Shown here: positions 1 through 8,126 of the stretch, one piece after another | Position numbering within the stretch: position 1 is the first letter of the stretch | How the letters are laid out: each line of letters starts with the position of its first letter | NCBI GenBank assembly: GCA_021163775.1 | Contig: JAGGTI010000079.1 | Coordinates: 1-32,166, forward strand | Length of the DNA stretch: 32,166 nucleotides | Source: Candidatus Zixiibacteriota bacterium | Lineage (GTDB): Bacteria > Zixibacteria > MSB-5A5 > GN15 > FEB-12 | Reading direction: 5' to 3' | Notes under the pieces: generated by a model | What the model was told of the DNA's origin: nothing | Database searches by the model: none | What the model saw: the letters and a program-made list of their open reading frames with translations, nothing else | Position numbers and translations under genes: made by a program

Positions 1-143
1 ATATCTATTAACAGATAAAGACTTAGACTTTATTCAGCAAACCCTAATTATTATGGCTACTTTCCGGCTCATACTGTGGGAATGCCCCCATACTTTTAGC
101 TCTTTTTTTCGCTGGCATTTTGAACTGCTTGGCGAAATCGGCT

Positions 144-158
144 GATAGCACCGCTATC
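144..158. promoter_or_regulatory. Inverted repeat upstream of the flagellin promoter
   Basis: GATAGC-acc-GCTATC is a perfect 6-bp inverted repeat that ends 16 bp before the sigma-54 promoter. It could be a binding half-site or simply a small hairpin. Its closeness to the -24 element is unusual for an enhancer, which normally lies about 100 bp upstream, so the role is open. Confidence 0.3.
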
Positions 159-173
159 CCAGAATCCTATCGG

Positions 174-188
174 TGGCACATCGCTTGC
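174..188 (+). promoter_or_regulatory. Sigma-54 (-24/-12) promoter of the flagellin gene
   Basis: TGGCACATCGCTTGC matches the sigma-54 consensus TGGCAC-N5-TTGC, with GG and GC at exactly the required spacing. Transcription would start near position 200, leaving a leader of about 45 nt before the flagellin ATG. Sigma-54 promoters need an AAA+ activator; an NtrC-family activator is encoded at 13022 in this window, but a link between the two is only inferred. Confidence 0.85.
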
Positions 189-243
189 GCACTATTTCAA
201 TGAATTTGAAACGCGTCACGGGGCGCTGTGGAAGGGACCAATT

Positions 244-1011
244 ATGGGACTCGGTATTCGAACTGATCTTGGGGCAACAATGACCGTTCTCGGCCTCAAC
301 AGAAATCTTGATAATCTGTATAGTTCTTTGGAGCGGTTAGTCACCGGCAAGCGTATCAATCACGCCAAGGATGATCCGGCCGGCCTGGTTATCTCGAAAC
401 AGTTGCAGAGTCAAATAGCTTCACTCAACCAGGAAATTGACAATCTCTCGGCTAACATCAATAAATATCAGACCGTGTCGTCATCAGTGATTGAATTGCG
501 TGACGATCTAACCGAGTTGCGCTCATTAGCTGTCGGAGCCGCTAATTCAGCTTTCAACTCCGAAGAGGCTCAGGAGGCATACGCTATCGCCGCCGAAAGT
601 ATCGTTAACACCTATAATAGTACAATTGCCAATGCTCATTATAATGGTGCGGCTACCCTTGACGGTTCCGATGGATCCCTGGCTTCGGTAAGTGAACTGA
701 TGGACATTGATCTTTCATCGGCAGAAGCGGCCGCCGCATCCCTGGAAAAAATCGATGCCGCTACCAGTGAACTTGATGATATCACAATTAATTTGGGGGC
801 CACACAGAAAAACGAATTTGAGAGCCAACGCCAGTCGCTTGAGGTTACTCGCCAGAACCTGACTGCGGCTGAGTCGGCGATCAGCGATGTCGATTACGCC
901 GCCGAAATGTCGAGGTTCACAGCGAGTTTGATTAAATCGCAGGTCTCGCTTGCTCTTATGGGACACAGTATGATTTCGGCTAAAAGTGTGACATCTCTGC
1001 TTTCGATATAG
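244..1011 (+). CDS. fliC: Flagellin, short form
   Basis: This is the filament subunit of the bacterial flagellum, exported through the flagellar type III apparatus. The N-terminal D0/D1 region (about residues 1-140) has the family pattern LERLVTGKRINHAKDDPAGL, and the C-terminal D1/D0 helices (about 170-255) include SAISDVDYAAEMSRFT. At 255 aa it has almost no variable D2/D3 region, so the filament surface would be minimal. The last residues (SLLSI) replace the more usual LL-R/G ending. A GGGAC stretch precedes the ATG at a good distance. No other flagellar gene is visible, so it stands alone here, expressed from the sigma-54 promoter at 174-188 and closed by the terminator at 1047. The family call is firm; the symbol is generic. 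Confidence 0.93.
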   Translation: MGLGIRTDLGATMTVLGLNRNLDNLYSSLERLVTGKRINHAKDDPAGLVISKQLQSQIASLNQEIDNLSANINKYQTVSSSVIELRDDLTELRSLAVGAANSAFNSEEAQEAYAIAAESIVNTYNSTIANAHYNGAATLDGSDGSLASVSELMDIDLSSAEAAAASLEKIDAATSELDDITINLGATQKNEFESQRQSLEVTRQNLTAAESAISDVDYAAEMSRFTASLIKSQVSLALMGHSMISAKSVTSLLSI

Positions 1012-1046
1012 TTACACACGATTTGCCATAGGATAGGTTATATTGC

Positions 1047-1085
1047 GTTCCGCCGGGTGCCATGACCTGGCGGAACTGTTTTTTT
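1047..1085 (+). terminator. Rho-independent terminator after flagellin
   Basis: The arms GTTCCGCC and GGCGGAAC can pair with further inner GGT/ACC pairing, and the hairpin is followed by TGTTTTTTT. It lies 35 bp after the flagellin stop and makes the flagellin transcript monocistronic. Confidence 0.85.
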
Positions 1086-1111
1086 GTTAAATACCTAAGA
1101 TTTCTAACCAC

Positions 1112-1138
1112 AAAAAAACCGCCCGAAAGGGCGGTTTT
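1112..1138 (-). terminator. Rho-independent terminator after rpmB
   Basis: ACCGCCC-gaaa-GGGCGGT forms a perfect stem with a GAAA tetraloop. On the minus strand it is followed by a run of seven T. It lies just beyond the rpmB stop codon. The T4 on the plus side may give weak bidirectional activity. Confidence 0.85.
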
Positions 1139-1162
1139 GACGTTTTCTTACATTTAGAAAGC

Positions 1163-1384
1163 CTAAGTTGTCGTTGGCTGTGGGCGTTTCTTCTTGATGT
1201 TCTTAGTCACTTTGCCAGCCTTAATGCAAGATGTGCAGACCAGAATCCGCTTGGGGCTACCGTCGACCAAAGCCCTAACTCGTTGCAGGTTAGGCACAAA
1301 ACGCCGCTTGGTGATATTGTGAGCGTGGGAAACGTTGTTCCCGAACATAGTTTTTTTTCCGCAAATTTCACATACTTTAGACAT
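1163..1384 (-). CDS. rpmB: 50S ribosomal protein L28
   Basis: This is a component of the large ribosomal subunit. The 73-aa protein begins [11 protein letters not shown] and carries the L28 core [18 protein letters not shown], followed by a basic C-terminal tail. It keeps two cysteine pairs (CEIC near the N-terminus and CTSC near residue 50), as in the zinc-binding version of L28, so it is probably the zinc-dependent paralogue type. A GAGG motif precedes the ATG. It is transcribed alone on the minus strand between its own terminator and the intergenic region shared with serS. Confidence 0.95.
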   Translation of the reverse strand: MSKVCEICGKKTMFGNNVSHAHNITKRRFVPNLQRVRALVDGSPKRILVCTSCIKAGKVTKNIKKKRPQPTTT

Positions 1385-1420
1385 AATAAAACCTCAACTT
1401 CTCAAATACCGCAGTCTGAG

Positions 1421-1448
1421 AATCTAATGAGAATTTCGGAAATTGCAA
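1421..1448 (-). promoter_or_regulatory. Possible promoter of rpmB
   Basis: On the minus strand TTGCAA and TAGATT are separated by 16 bp, about 35 bp upstream of the rpmB start. Both boxes deviate from consensus, so this is tentative. No convincing promoter for serS was seen in the same intergenic region. Confidence 0.3.
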
Positions 1449-1603
1449 GAGTTTTCTTGAGCATTACTAATTTTACTTTTGGGGCAATTGGGTAATCCGC
1501 TACAAACCACATCGCCGAGGACTGGTGATTTGCGTTGAATTGTGGTAACTTGGAACTTTACGTTAGGTGTTTCCTAAGAGAGTTGCAGAGCAGAGGATTC
1601 TCA

Positions 1604-2869
1604 ATGCTGGATATTAAAATAATCCGCGATAACCCGGACTTGGTAAAAGCCGGTGCGGTCAACAAGAATGACAAATGTGACATTGATCTGATTCTGGATC
1701 TGGACACGCAACGCCGTGAGATAATTCGCGAGGTGGAAAGCCTCAAAGCGGAGCGTAACCAGGCCAGTGCCCAGATCGCAAAGAAGAAGAAAGCCGGCGA
1801 GGATGCCGAGGAAGCGATCCTGGCTACCCGACAATTGGGTGAGCAGATAGCCGCTAAGGATCAGGCACTTCGGGATATTGAAACCAGACTGAGTGAGCAG
1901 ACTGCCCGGGTTCCTAATCTACCGCACGAGTCAGTGCCGATTGGTCGAGACGAGTTGGCCAATCAGGTGATTCGTGAATGGGGCACCAAATCAGAGTATA
2001 ATTTCAAAGTTTTGCCCCACTGGGAAATCGGTGAAAAACTTGGTCTGTTGGATCTCTCTGCCGCCACCGCCATGTCTGGTTCCGGTTTCTGGACACTTCG
2101 AGGTATGGGTGCCCGATTGCAACGTGCTCTGATTCAATATATGCTCGATCTGCACATCGCCGACGGCTTTGTCGAAGTCGCCGTTCCGTTTCTGGTAACG
2201 GGCGATAGTATGTTCGGTACCGGGCAACTGCCTAAACTGGCTGATGATATGTATCACGTCGAGTCTGATGACCTCTGGCTGATTCCCACTGCCGAAGTGT
2301 CGGTGACCAATCTGTATCGCCAACAGATAATAGCTGAAGAACAGTTGCCGATCAAATTAGTGGCCCATTCGCCCTGTTTTCGTCGTGAGGCGGGAGCGGC
2401 CGGCAAAGATACTCGCGGACTATTACGCGTGCATCAGTTTGACAAAGTGGAGATGGTGAAAATTGTCAAACCGGATGATTCCTATAACGAACTCGAGACT
2501 CTTACGGCGCAGGCTGAAAAAGTGCTCCAGGGGCTTAACCTGCATTACCGTGTCGCCACGCTGGCGACCGGTGACCTGTCGTTTGCCTCGGCCAAAACAT
2601 ACGATCTGGAACTTTGGTCGGCTGGGGTGGGACGGTATCTCGAAATATCTTCGATTTCCAATTTTGAGTCGTTTCAGGCCCGACGTATGAACCTGAGATA
2701 TCGCGATGCCAACAAGAAACCAGTCTTCCCGCACACGCTCAACGGTTCCGGGCTGGCCCTGCCGCGTCTGATGGCGGCCATTATGGAGAATTGGCAGAAC
2801 GAAGATGGCACTATAACTATTCCAAAAGTCCTCCAGTCGTATATGGGAGGAGCGGAGCAGATCAGGTGA
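1604..2869 (+). CDS. serS: Serine--tRNA ligase
   Basis: This class II aminoacyl-tRNA synthetase charges tRNA-Ser (and tRNA-Sec). The N-terminal MLDIKIIRDNPDLV is the standard SerRS start, so I place the start at the ATG at 1604, which has AGAGG 7 bp upstream. The longer ORF in the track uses a TTG and adds 23 unrelated residues. A long coiled-coil arm (about residues 28-100, rich in K/E/Q) is followed by the catalytic core: motif 2 FRREAGAAGKDTRGLLR and motif 3 LNGSGLALPRLMAAIMEN. The 421-aa length is normal. It is the first gene of a long packed plus-strand run; the histidine kinase starts 5 bp after its stop. Confidence 0.97.
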   Translation: MLDIKIIRDNPDLVKAGAVNKNDKCDIDLILDLDTQRREIIREVESLKAERNQASAQIAKKKKAGEDAEEAILATRQLGEQIAAKDQALRDIETRLSEQTARVPNLPHESVPIGRDELANQVIREWGTKSEYNFKVLPHWEIGEKLGLLDLSAATAMSGSGFWTLRGMGARLQRALIQYMLDLHIADGFVEVAVPFLVTGDSMFGTGQLPKLADDMYHVESDDLWLIPTAEVSVTNLYRQQIIAEEQLPIKLVAHSPCFRREAGAAGKDTRGLLRVHQFDKVEMVKIVKPDDSYNELETLTAQAEKVLQGLNLHYRVATLATGDLSFASAKTYDLELWSAGVGRYLEISSISNFESFQARRMNLRYRDANKKPVFPHTLNGSGLALPRLMAAIMENWQNEDGTITIPKVLQSYMGGAEQIR

Positions 2870-2874
2870 CTGCT

Positions 2875-4134
2875 ATGTTTAAGGGTAGACCAGGGAGAGT
2901 ATCCGAACTGTACGTGGGCCGCTCCACCATTCTCAAAGTGTTCCTGATCGGCGGTGTGCTGGTCATCTCGGCGATGTTTATCTGGTACACGTTTGATATT
3001 ATCGATCAACTCCAAAACGATACGCGTACCCAGGTCGATAAGTATGTTCGTCTCTGGCAACTTGCGGCCAACCTGCCAACTTCGGGTGATGAACAACAGT
3101 GTCTATTCTTTATTTTTGATGAAATTATTGTCAAAGCCCAGTTTCCAATCGTAGTTCTCGATCATGACCACGTGCCAGTTTCGTGGCGCAACATCTCTGA
3201 TATCCCTTCCGAAGATACGACCCAGGCGGCGTTCGAACAATTGCGTGAAGTGGCCGAGGGTATGTACCGCCAGAATGGTGAGTATCCGCTCTATTTCGGC
3301 GAGACCAATGTCAACTATCTGCGGTACGGCGATTCGGAGCTAATCAACCAACTCAGAGTTGTGCCGTTTGTAGCGGTCGGTATTGTCCTGGCTTTTATGA
3401 TTGTGGCGATTATCGGTTTCCAGAATATTCGACGCTCCGAGGAACGTCACATATGGGTCGGTATGGCCAAGGAAACGGCGCATCAGTTAGGTACTCCTCT
3501 CTCATCATTGTTAGGCTGGTTGGAACTGATTGACAAACCGAATCGACAGCAGTTAAGCAACAGCGAATTGGAGCAACTGCTGGATCAAACCACCATTTAT
3601 ATGAAGACCGATGTTGAACGCCTGCAACAGGTAGCCAACCGATTCGGTCAGATCGGCTCGGTTCCGGAGATTGAGGAGTGTGACCTGAATGCGCTGGTGG
3701 ACGAGGTCGTGCAATACTATATGATTCGACTTCCGTTTGAGGGTAAAGGGGCGCAAATAAAAGTATCGACCGGCGATATCCCCCCGGTGCGCCTTAATCG
3801 GGAACTATTCGGCTGGGTGTTGGAGAACCTGATTAAAAATTCACTCCAGGCGGTAGATCCAAAGAGCGGAATCATTACTCTGGTTACTAGCGTTGCTGAT
3901 GATCGCAAGAATGTCGTACTTGATGTCATTGACAACGGGAACGGTATCCCGGCTGGTGCCGCACGCAAGCTGTTCCGTCCCGGATTTACTACTAAGAAAC
4001 GTGGCTGGGGTATGGGGCTGACATTGGTCAAAAGGATCGTGGAAGAGTACCATGTCGGCCGGATCATATTGATGACTTCACGACCGGGCGAAACTATCTT
4101 TCACATAACTCTGCCAATCTCCGGTGGAAACTAA
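2875..4134 (+). CDS. Membrane sensor histidine kinase, partner candidate for PorX
   Basis: This is a predicted inner-membrane two-component kinase of 419 aa. The track ORF is longer, but its first 28 residues overlap serS; the ATG at 2875, preceded by AGGTGA, gives MFKGRPGRVS. One membrane helix lies at about residues 17-40 (VFLIGGVLVISAMFIW) and another at about 162-183, flanking an extracytoplasmic segment of roughly 120 aa. The H-box ETAHQLGTPLSSL places the phospho-accepting His at 203. The ATPase domain has the N-box NLIKNSLQA, DNGNGIP, FTTKKRGWGMGL and a short C-terminus. It lies 5 bp after serS and 9 bp before porX, so the two signalling genes are co-transcribed. By analogy with Bacteroidota PorY-PorX it is a likely PorX kinase, though partner choice is inferred from position only. 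Confidence 0.88.
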   Translation: MFKGRPGRVSELYVGRSTILKVFLIGGVLVISAMFIWYTFDIIDQLQNDTRTQVDKYVRLWQLAANLPTSGDEQQCLFFIFDEIIVKAQFPIVVLDHDHVPVSWRNISDIPSEDTTQAAFEQLREVAEGMYRQNGEYPLYFGETNVNYLRYGDSELINQLRVVPFVAVGIVLAFMIVAIIGFQNIRRSEERHIWVGMAKETAHQLGTPLSSLLGWLELIDKPNRQQLSNSELEQLLDQTTIYMKTDVERLQQVANRFGQIGSVPEIEECDLNALVDEVVQYYMIRLPFEGKGAQIKVSTGDIPPVRLNRELFGWVLENLIKNSLQAVDPKSGIITLVTSVADDRKNVVLDVIDNGNGIPAGAARKLFRPGFTTKKRGWGMGLTLVKRIVEEYHVGRIILMTSRPGETIFHITLPISGGN

Positions 4135-4143
4135 CAGGATGAT

Positions 4144-5700
4144 ATGAACAAAACTGACGACAAGAAGCGTATTCTCTGGATTGATGATGAAATCGATTCA
4201 CTCAAATCGCATTTCCTTTTTCTCGAGAGCAAAGGATTTGTGCTTACTGGCGCTATGTCCGGCGATGACGGCATTGCTCTGGTGCAACAGCAGAATTTTG
4301 ATGTAGTCCTGCTTGATGAAATGATGCCGGGCAAGGACGGTCTGACAACTCTGGAAGAGATCAAGAATATCCGACCACATCTGCCGGTTGTGATGGTGAC
4401 TAAATCTGAAGAAGAGTCACTCATGGATGATGCGATTGGTCAGAAGATCGATGACTATCTGGTTAAGCCGGTGGTGCCATCGCAGATTCTGCTGGTTATT
4501 AAAAGACTTCTCGATTCGAGGCGCATCATTGGGTCGTCATCAATGAAACGATATATCACCGAGACTAACCGGTTTAGGAATGATCTGTATGGCGTGATTT
4601 CCCCCGAGACGTGGTACGAAGCGGCCCGTATTGCTTCCGAGTGGAACCTGGAACTCGACGAGAGCAACGACAGCGGTCTGCAAGATATACATGTCGGCAC
4701 TAAAAATGAGTGGAACAACGAGTTTACCAAATATATACTGAAGAACTACCAACGTTGGATGACTGACGATGAACGCCCGATCCTCTCTCCCGATGTGACC
4801 GCGCAGTACGTTGTGCCCTTGCTCAAGGAACAGCGGAAGGTGCTCTATATTGTGGTCGACTGTCTGCGTCTCGACCAATGGATGCTGGTGGAGCCGTTAG
4901 TGGCTGAGTTCTTCAATGTTGAACGTCACTATTATACATCGATTCTTCCCAGTGCTACACCATTCGCACGCAACGCGTTGTTTGCGGGGATCTTCCCTGA
5001 TGAGATTCACAAGTTGTATCCCGATACATATGAAGGCAATGAAGGTTCGCTCAATCGGCACGAAGATCGCTTGTTGCTGGACAACCTTGCCCGGCATGGC
5101 GTGCGACTGGATAAAATGGCACGGTTCTTCAAAATTAACGACAACACACAAGGCGAGGAGCTGGCCCGCAAAGTATCCGACCTGTATGGGTATCAACTGG
5201 TCACGATAGTATTCAATTTTCTCGATATACTCGCACATGGTCGCTCAAGCAATGTTATTCTCAAGGAGATCGCCGGGTCGGAATCCGCTTTCCGATCACT
5301 GATGAAAACCTGGTTCACCTATTCGCCCCTGTTTACGATTCTCAAAGCGTTCGCCGAACGTGATTTTACGGTTGTGGTGACTACGGATCATGGTTCAGTG
5401 CTTTGTCAACGAGGCACGATGGCTCACGGTCGCCGGACGACATCGACCAATCTGCGCTACAAATATGGTGATAATCTCAAGGGTGATGAGAAAGAGGCTC
5501 TGATTATCAAGAAACCGGAAGAGTGGCGGCTTCCGTCGTTTACTCTCAGTACCAGTTATCTGATCGCTCGGGAAGATATGTACTTTGTGTACCCCAACAA
5601 CTACAACGAAATGGTCCGGCGTTTTCAGAATTCTTTCCAGCACGGTGGTATTTCGCTGGAAGAGATGATAGTCCCGGTTACAATTCTCAATCCCAAGTAA
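4144..5700 (+). CDS. porX: PorX-type response regulator with PglZ domain
   Basis: The N-terminal receiver domain (about residues 8-125) has the acidic pair in LWIDDE, the phospho-acceptor Asp58 in VVLLDEMMPG and a Lys in LVKPV. A helical linker leads to a PglZ domain of the alkaline-phosphatase superfamily (about 230-515). Likely metal and nucleophile residues are present: Asp239 in YIVVDCLRLD, Thr272 in SATPFAR, Asp415-His416 in TTDHG and the later AHGRR. In Bacteroidota, PorX of this architecture works with PorY to control the type IX secretion system and has been shown to act as a phosphodiesterase. At 518 aa the length is typical. The upstream kinase gene is 9 bp away and tsaE begins 4 bp downstream. 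No type IX secretion gene is visible here, so the regulated process is unknown. Confidence 0.9.
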   Translation: MNKTDDKKRILWIDDEIDSLKSHFLFLESKGFVLTGAMSGDDGIALVQQQNFDVVLLDEMMPGKDGLTTLEEIKNIRPHLPVVMVTKSEEESLMDDAIGQKIDDYLVKPVVPSQILLVIKRLLDSRRIIGSSSMKRYITETNRFRNDLYGVISPETWYEAARIASEWNLELDESNDSGLQDIHVGTKNEWNNEFTKYILKNYQRWMTDDERPILSPDVTAQYVVPLLKEQRKVLYIVVDCLRLDQWMLVEPLVAEFFNVERHYYTSILPSATPFARNALFAGIFPDEIHKLYPDTYEGNEGSLNRHEDRLLLDNLARHGVRLDKMARFFKINDNTQGEELARKVSDLYGYQLVTIVFNFLDILAHGRSSNVILKEIAGSESAFRSLMKTWFTYSPLFTILKAFAERDFTVVVTTDHGSVLCQRGTMAHGRRTTSTNLRYKYGDNLKGDEKEALIIKKPEEWRLPSFTLSTSYLIAREDMYFVYPNNYNEMVRRFQNSFQHGGISLEEMIVPVTILNPK

Positions 5701-5704
5701 TTCG

Positions 5705-6136
5705 ATGAAAGTTCTGAGTATTACTTCACACAACGAAGACCAGACTGTGGCATTGGCTACCAAACTTGCGGCGTCATTTGTCGATGGTGATGTCATGATT
5801 CTCACCGGAGAACTCGGCTCCGGCAAGACGACTTTTGTGCGTGCGCTTGCTATGGCTCGTGGTGTTGATGAAGATCAAATCAATTCGCCGTCGTACACTT
5901 TTGTCAATGAATACCCCAGCGACCCGCCGCTGTTCCATTTTGATTTGTACCGATTGAGCGATGTTTCCGAATTGACCGAGATTGGTTGGGAGGAGTATCT
6001 CGCGCGTCGCGGTATAGTGGTTGTGGAATGGGGTGATCGGGCCGGGGAAATGTTGCCGGATCGCTACTACCTGGCCGAATTCAAAATTATCGATGATCAA
6101 CAAAGACAGATAGAACTCTCGTTGGTGCAACCATGA
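5705..6136 (+). CDS. tsaE: tRNA t6A threonylcarbamoylation ATPase TsaE
   Basis: This small ATPase works with TsaB and TsaD to transfer threonylcarbamoyl to A37 of ANN-decoding tRNAs. The Walker A motif GELGSGKTT is at residues 35-43, followed by the family motifs SPSYTFVNEY, FHFDLYRL and VVVEWGDRA. At 143 aa it is full length. The last 4 bp overlap the start of tsaB, a standard coupled arrangement. Confidence 0.95.
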   Translation: MKVLSITSHNEDQTVALATKLAASFVDGDVMILTGELGSGKTTFVRALAMARGVDEDQINSPSYTFVNEYPSDPPLFHFDLYRLSDVSELTEIGWEEYLARRGIVVVEWGDRAGEMLPDRYYLAEFKIIDDQQRQIELSLVQP

Positions 6137-6822
6137 ACCGGATCGAATACGACAATGTCCTGGCAATTGACACTGCCACTCGAAAACTGAACCTGGCTGT
6201 CCGTTTTGGCGGTGATCGTCTGGTGAAATCGAGTGAAACGGTGGAGAAAACACACGGTCAAATCATCATGAAGAAAATCTCCGACCTGTTTGACTCGGCC
6301 GGTGGTTCGGTGAATGAATTGCAGGCAGTGGTGGTGGGTACAGGTCCCGGATCTTTCACTGGTTTGCGGATCGGTCTCGCCGCCGCCAAAGGGATTGCGG
6401 TTGCTCGCGATCTTCCTGTTGTGGGTGTTGGTGTGTTCGACGTAGCCGCGATATGCCTTCCCGCGGCTATTCATGCCTGGGTGCTGGTGCCGTCACGACG
6501 AGGCGAGTACTATGCTGGCAAGGTCGCCGCCGGGTCTCTCAACGCCGATAGTGTGCGAGTGATTGCTGAAGAAGAACTGTCAAGTCTGATTGGCTCTGAT
6601 CCGGTGTATGGAATTGATTTCAACCCAACCGAGACGCTGGCGTCTCTGATGTCAAACCTGACCGGCGAGCAACTGGTGTACGATGCTTCAGACATGCTTC
6701 AAGTTGGGCTGAGTCGATTGCAAGAATACGGTCCAACGAATCTGGCCGAGCTTGAACCGACTTATCTTCAGAAGGCTATTGCCGAAGTTCGGTTTGATCA
6801 GCGGCAGAAAGATTCTAAGTGA
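6133..6822 (+). CDS. tsaB: tRNA t6A threonylcarbamoylation protein TsaB
   Basis: This is the scaffold partner of TsaD in t6A biosynthesis, an inactive member of the ASKHA/TsaD fold. The N-terminus carries VLAIDTATRKLNLAV, then KTHGQIIM and the typical GTGPGSFTGLRIGLAAAKGIA at about residues 74-94. At 229 aa it is full length. It overlaps tsaE by 4 bp and rimI by 4 bp, so the three genes are translationally coupled. Confidence 0.95.
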   Translation: MNRIEYDNVLAIDTATRKLNLAVRFGGDRLVKSSETVEKTHGQIIMKKISDLFDSAGGSVNELQAVVVGTGPGSFTGLRIGLAAAKGIAVARDLPVVGVGVFDVAAICLPAAIHAWVLVPSRRGEYYAGKVAAGSLNADSVRVIAEEELSSLIGSDPVYGIDFNPTETLASLMSNLTGEQLVYDASDMLQVGLSRLQEYGPTNLAELEPTYLQKAIAEVRFDQRQKDSK

Positions 6823-7280
6823 AACCGGTTATTAGAGAGATGGTCGCCACCGATCTTGACCGAATTGACGAACTAGAGGAACAGATATTTCCTGATCCCT
6901 GGCCGACAGTTGCTTTTGAGGAACACCTCAAAGACCCCGAAGCTGGAGGGGCGGTGTCTCTAAGTGGTGATATAGTAATCGGTTACAGTTGTTATTGGGG
7001 TGACAGAGGGCAGATGCACCTGACTAATATGGCGGTTGATCCGGTATACCGGAGAAAATCTGTTGCGAACGAACTTCTCGGTCATATTTTAGACCTAGCC
7101 CGAAAGCAAGGATGTGAGCTTATCTTCCTGGAGGTTAGAGTCTCCAACGAGATTGCTCACCAATTTTACAAATCGGCCGGATTTCAAACTATTAATAGAT
7201 CTGCCGGCTATTATAATGATCCCACCGAGGATGCGTTGGTGATGTCGCGGTGGATAGAACCTGACCGCGACGGCAAGTAA
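6819..7280 (+). CDS. rimI: Ribosomal-protein-alanine N-acetyltransferase (RimI-like GNAT)
   Basis: This GNAT acetyltransferase is 153 aa and starts at a GTG that overlaps the tsaB stop. It carries the RimI signature LEEQIFPDPWP near the N-terminus, the beta-strand HLTNMAVDPVYRR and the C-terminal EVRVSNEIAHQFYKSAGF. RimI acetylates the N-terminus of ribosomal protein S18 and very often sits next to tsaB, as here. One oddity is the acetyl-CoA loop, normally R/Q-x-x-G-x-G/A. Here it reads R-R-K-S-V-A, with serine in place of the first glycine. Other GNAT targets are possible, but the neighbourhood supports RimI. Confidence 0.85.
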   Translation: MKPVIREMVATDLDRIDELEEQIFPDPWPTVAFEEHLKDPEAGGAVSLSGDIVIGYSCYWGDRGQMHLTNMAVDPVYRRKSVANELLGHILDLARKQGCELIFLEVRVSNEIAHQFYKSAGFQTINRSAGYYNDPTEDALVMSRWIEPDRDGK

Positions 7281-7283
7281 ACT

Positions 7284-8126
7284 ATGGAATGGTTTAGAAA
7301 AAGTAAGTCGGGGGTTGTTGCCCAGGAGAAGAAAAATATCCCGGAAGGGTTGTGGCACAAGTGTGAATCCTGTGGCGAGATAGTCTATAGTAAGAAGATG
7401 GAACAGTACCATTGGGTCTGTCCGTCGTGTAATTTTCATTTTAGGATATCCTGTCGCAAGTATATTGCTCTTCTGCTTGATGACGGTGCTCTCGAAGAAT
7501 ACGACAACAACCTGCAGTCGACCGATCCGCTGAAATTCAAAGATTCCAAACGCTATACGGACCGGATCAAAGCGGCCAATGCGAAGGCGGGTGACACTGA
7601 GGGCCTCGTGGCCGGTATTGCCAAGGTGGGCGGAGTTGAATTGTCGTTTGCCATTATGGATTTCGCCTATATCGGTGGTTCAATGGGCTCGGTTATGGGT
7701 GAAAAAGTGGCCCGGGCGATTGAGCGCTCTATCGACCGCAGAATTCCCCTTATCATTGTCTCTTGTTCTGGTGGTGCCCGGATGCAGGAAGGTGTGCTCT
7801 CGTTGATGCAAATGGCCAAGACCTCCGGACTATTGGCTGTATTGGCTGAAAAGAGAATCCCGTTCATTTCGGTGCTGACTCATCCGACTACTGGTGGGGT
7901 GATGGCGTCGTTTGCCGCCCTGGGCGATGTAATCATTGCCGAACCGAAAGCACTGCTTGGTTTTGCCGGCCCACGGGTGATCAAACAGACGATTGGGCAG
8001 GATCTTCCGGAGGGTTTTCAGTCTTCAGAGTTCCAGCTTGCGAAAGGGTTTATCGACCGGATCGTGGATCGCAAGGATCTCCGCCCTACAATTATTAGTC
8101 TGTTGAATTTCATGTGGAGAAGCTGA
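7284..8126 (+). CDS. accD: Acetyl-CoA carboxylase carboxyltransferase subunit beta
   Basis: This is the beta subunit of the carboxyltransferase that makes malonyl-CoA for fatty-acid synthesis. An N-terminal zinc ribbon is formed by Cys27, Cys30, Cys46 and Cys49 (CESC and CPSC). The crotonase-fold core follows with MDFAYIGGSMGSVMGEK, SCSGGARMQEG, THPTTGGVMASFA and GFAGPRVI. At 280 aa it is complete. It starts 3 bp after rimI, and its stop TGA shares a base with the folC ATG (TGATG). The partner accA is not in the window. Confidence 0.96.
   Translation: MEWFRKSKSGVVAQEKKNIPEGLWHKCESCGEIVYSKKMEQYHWVCPSCNFHFRISCRKYIALLLDDGALEEYDNNLQSTDPLKFKDSKRYTDRIKAANAKAGDTEGLVAGIAKVGGVELSFAIMDFAYIGGSMGSVMGEKVARAIERSIDRRIPLIIVSCSGGARMQEGVLSLMQMAKTSGLLAVLAEKRIPFISVLTHPTTGGVMASFAALGDVIIAEPKALLGFAGPRVIKQTIGQDLPEGFQSSEFQLAKGFIDRIVDRKDLRPTIISLLNFMWRS

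Noticed and set aside
1449-1603. T-box or promoter upstream of serS
   Set aside because: No T-box sequence (TGGNACC) or convincing -35/-10 pair was found; combinations such as TTGAAT/TTACGT are too weak.
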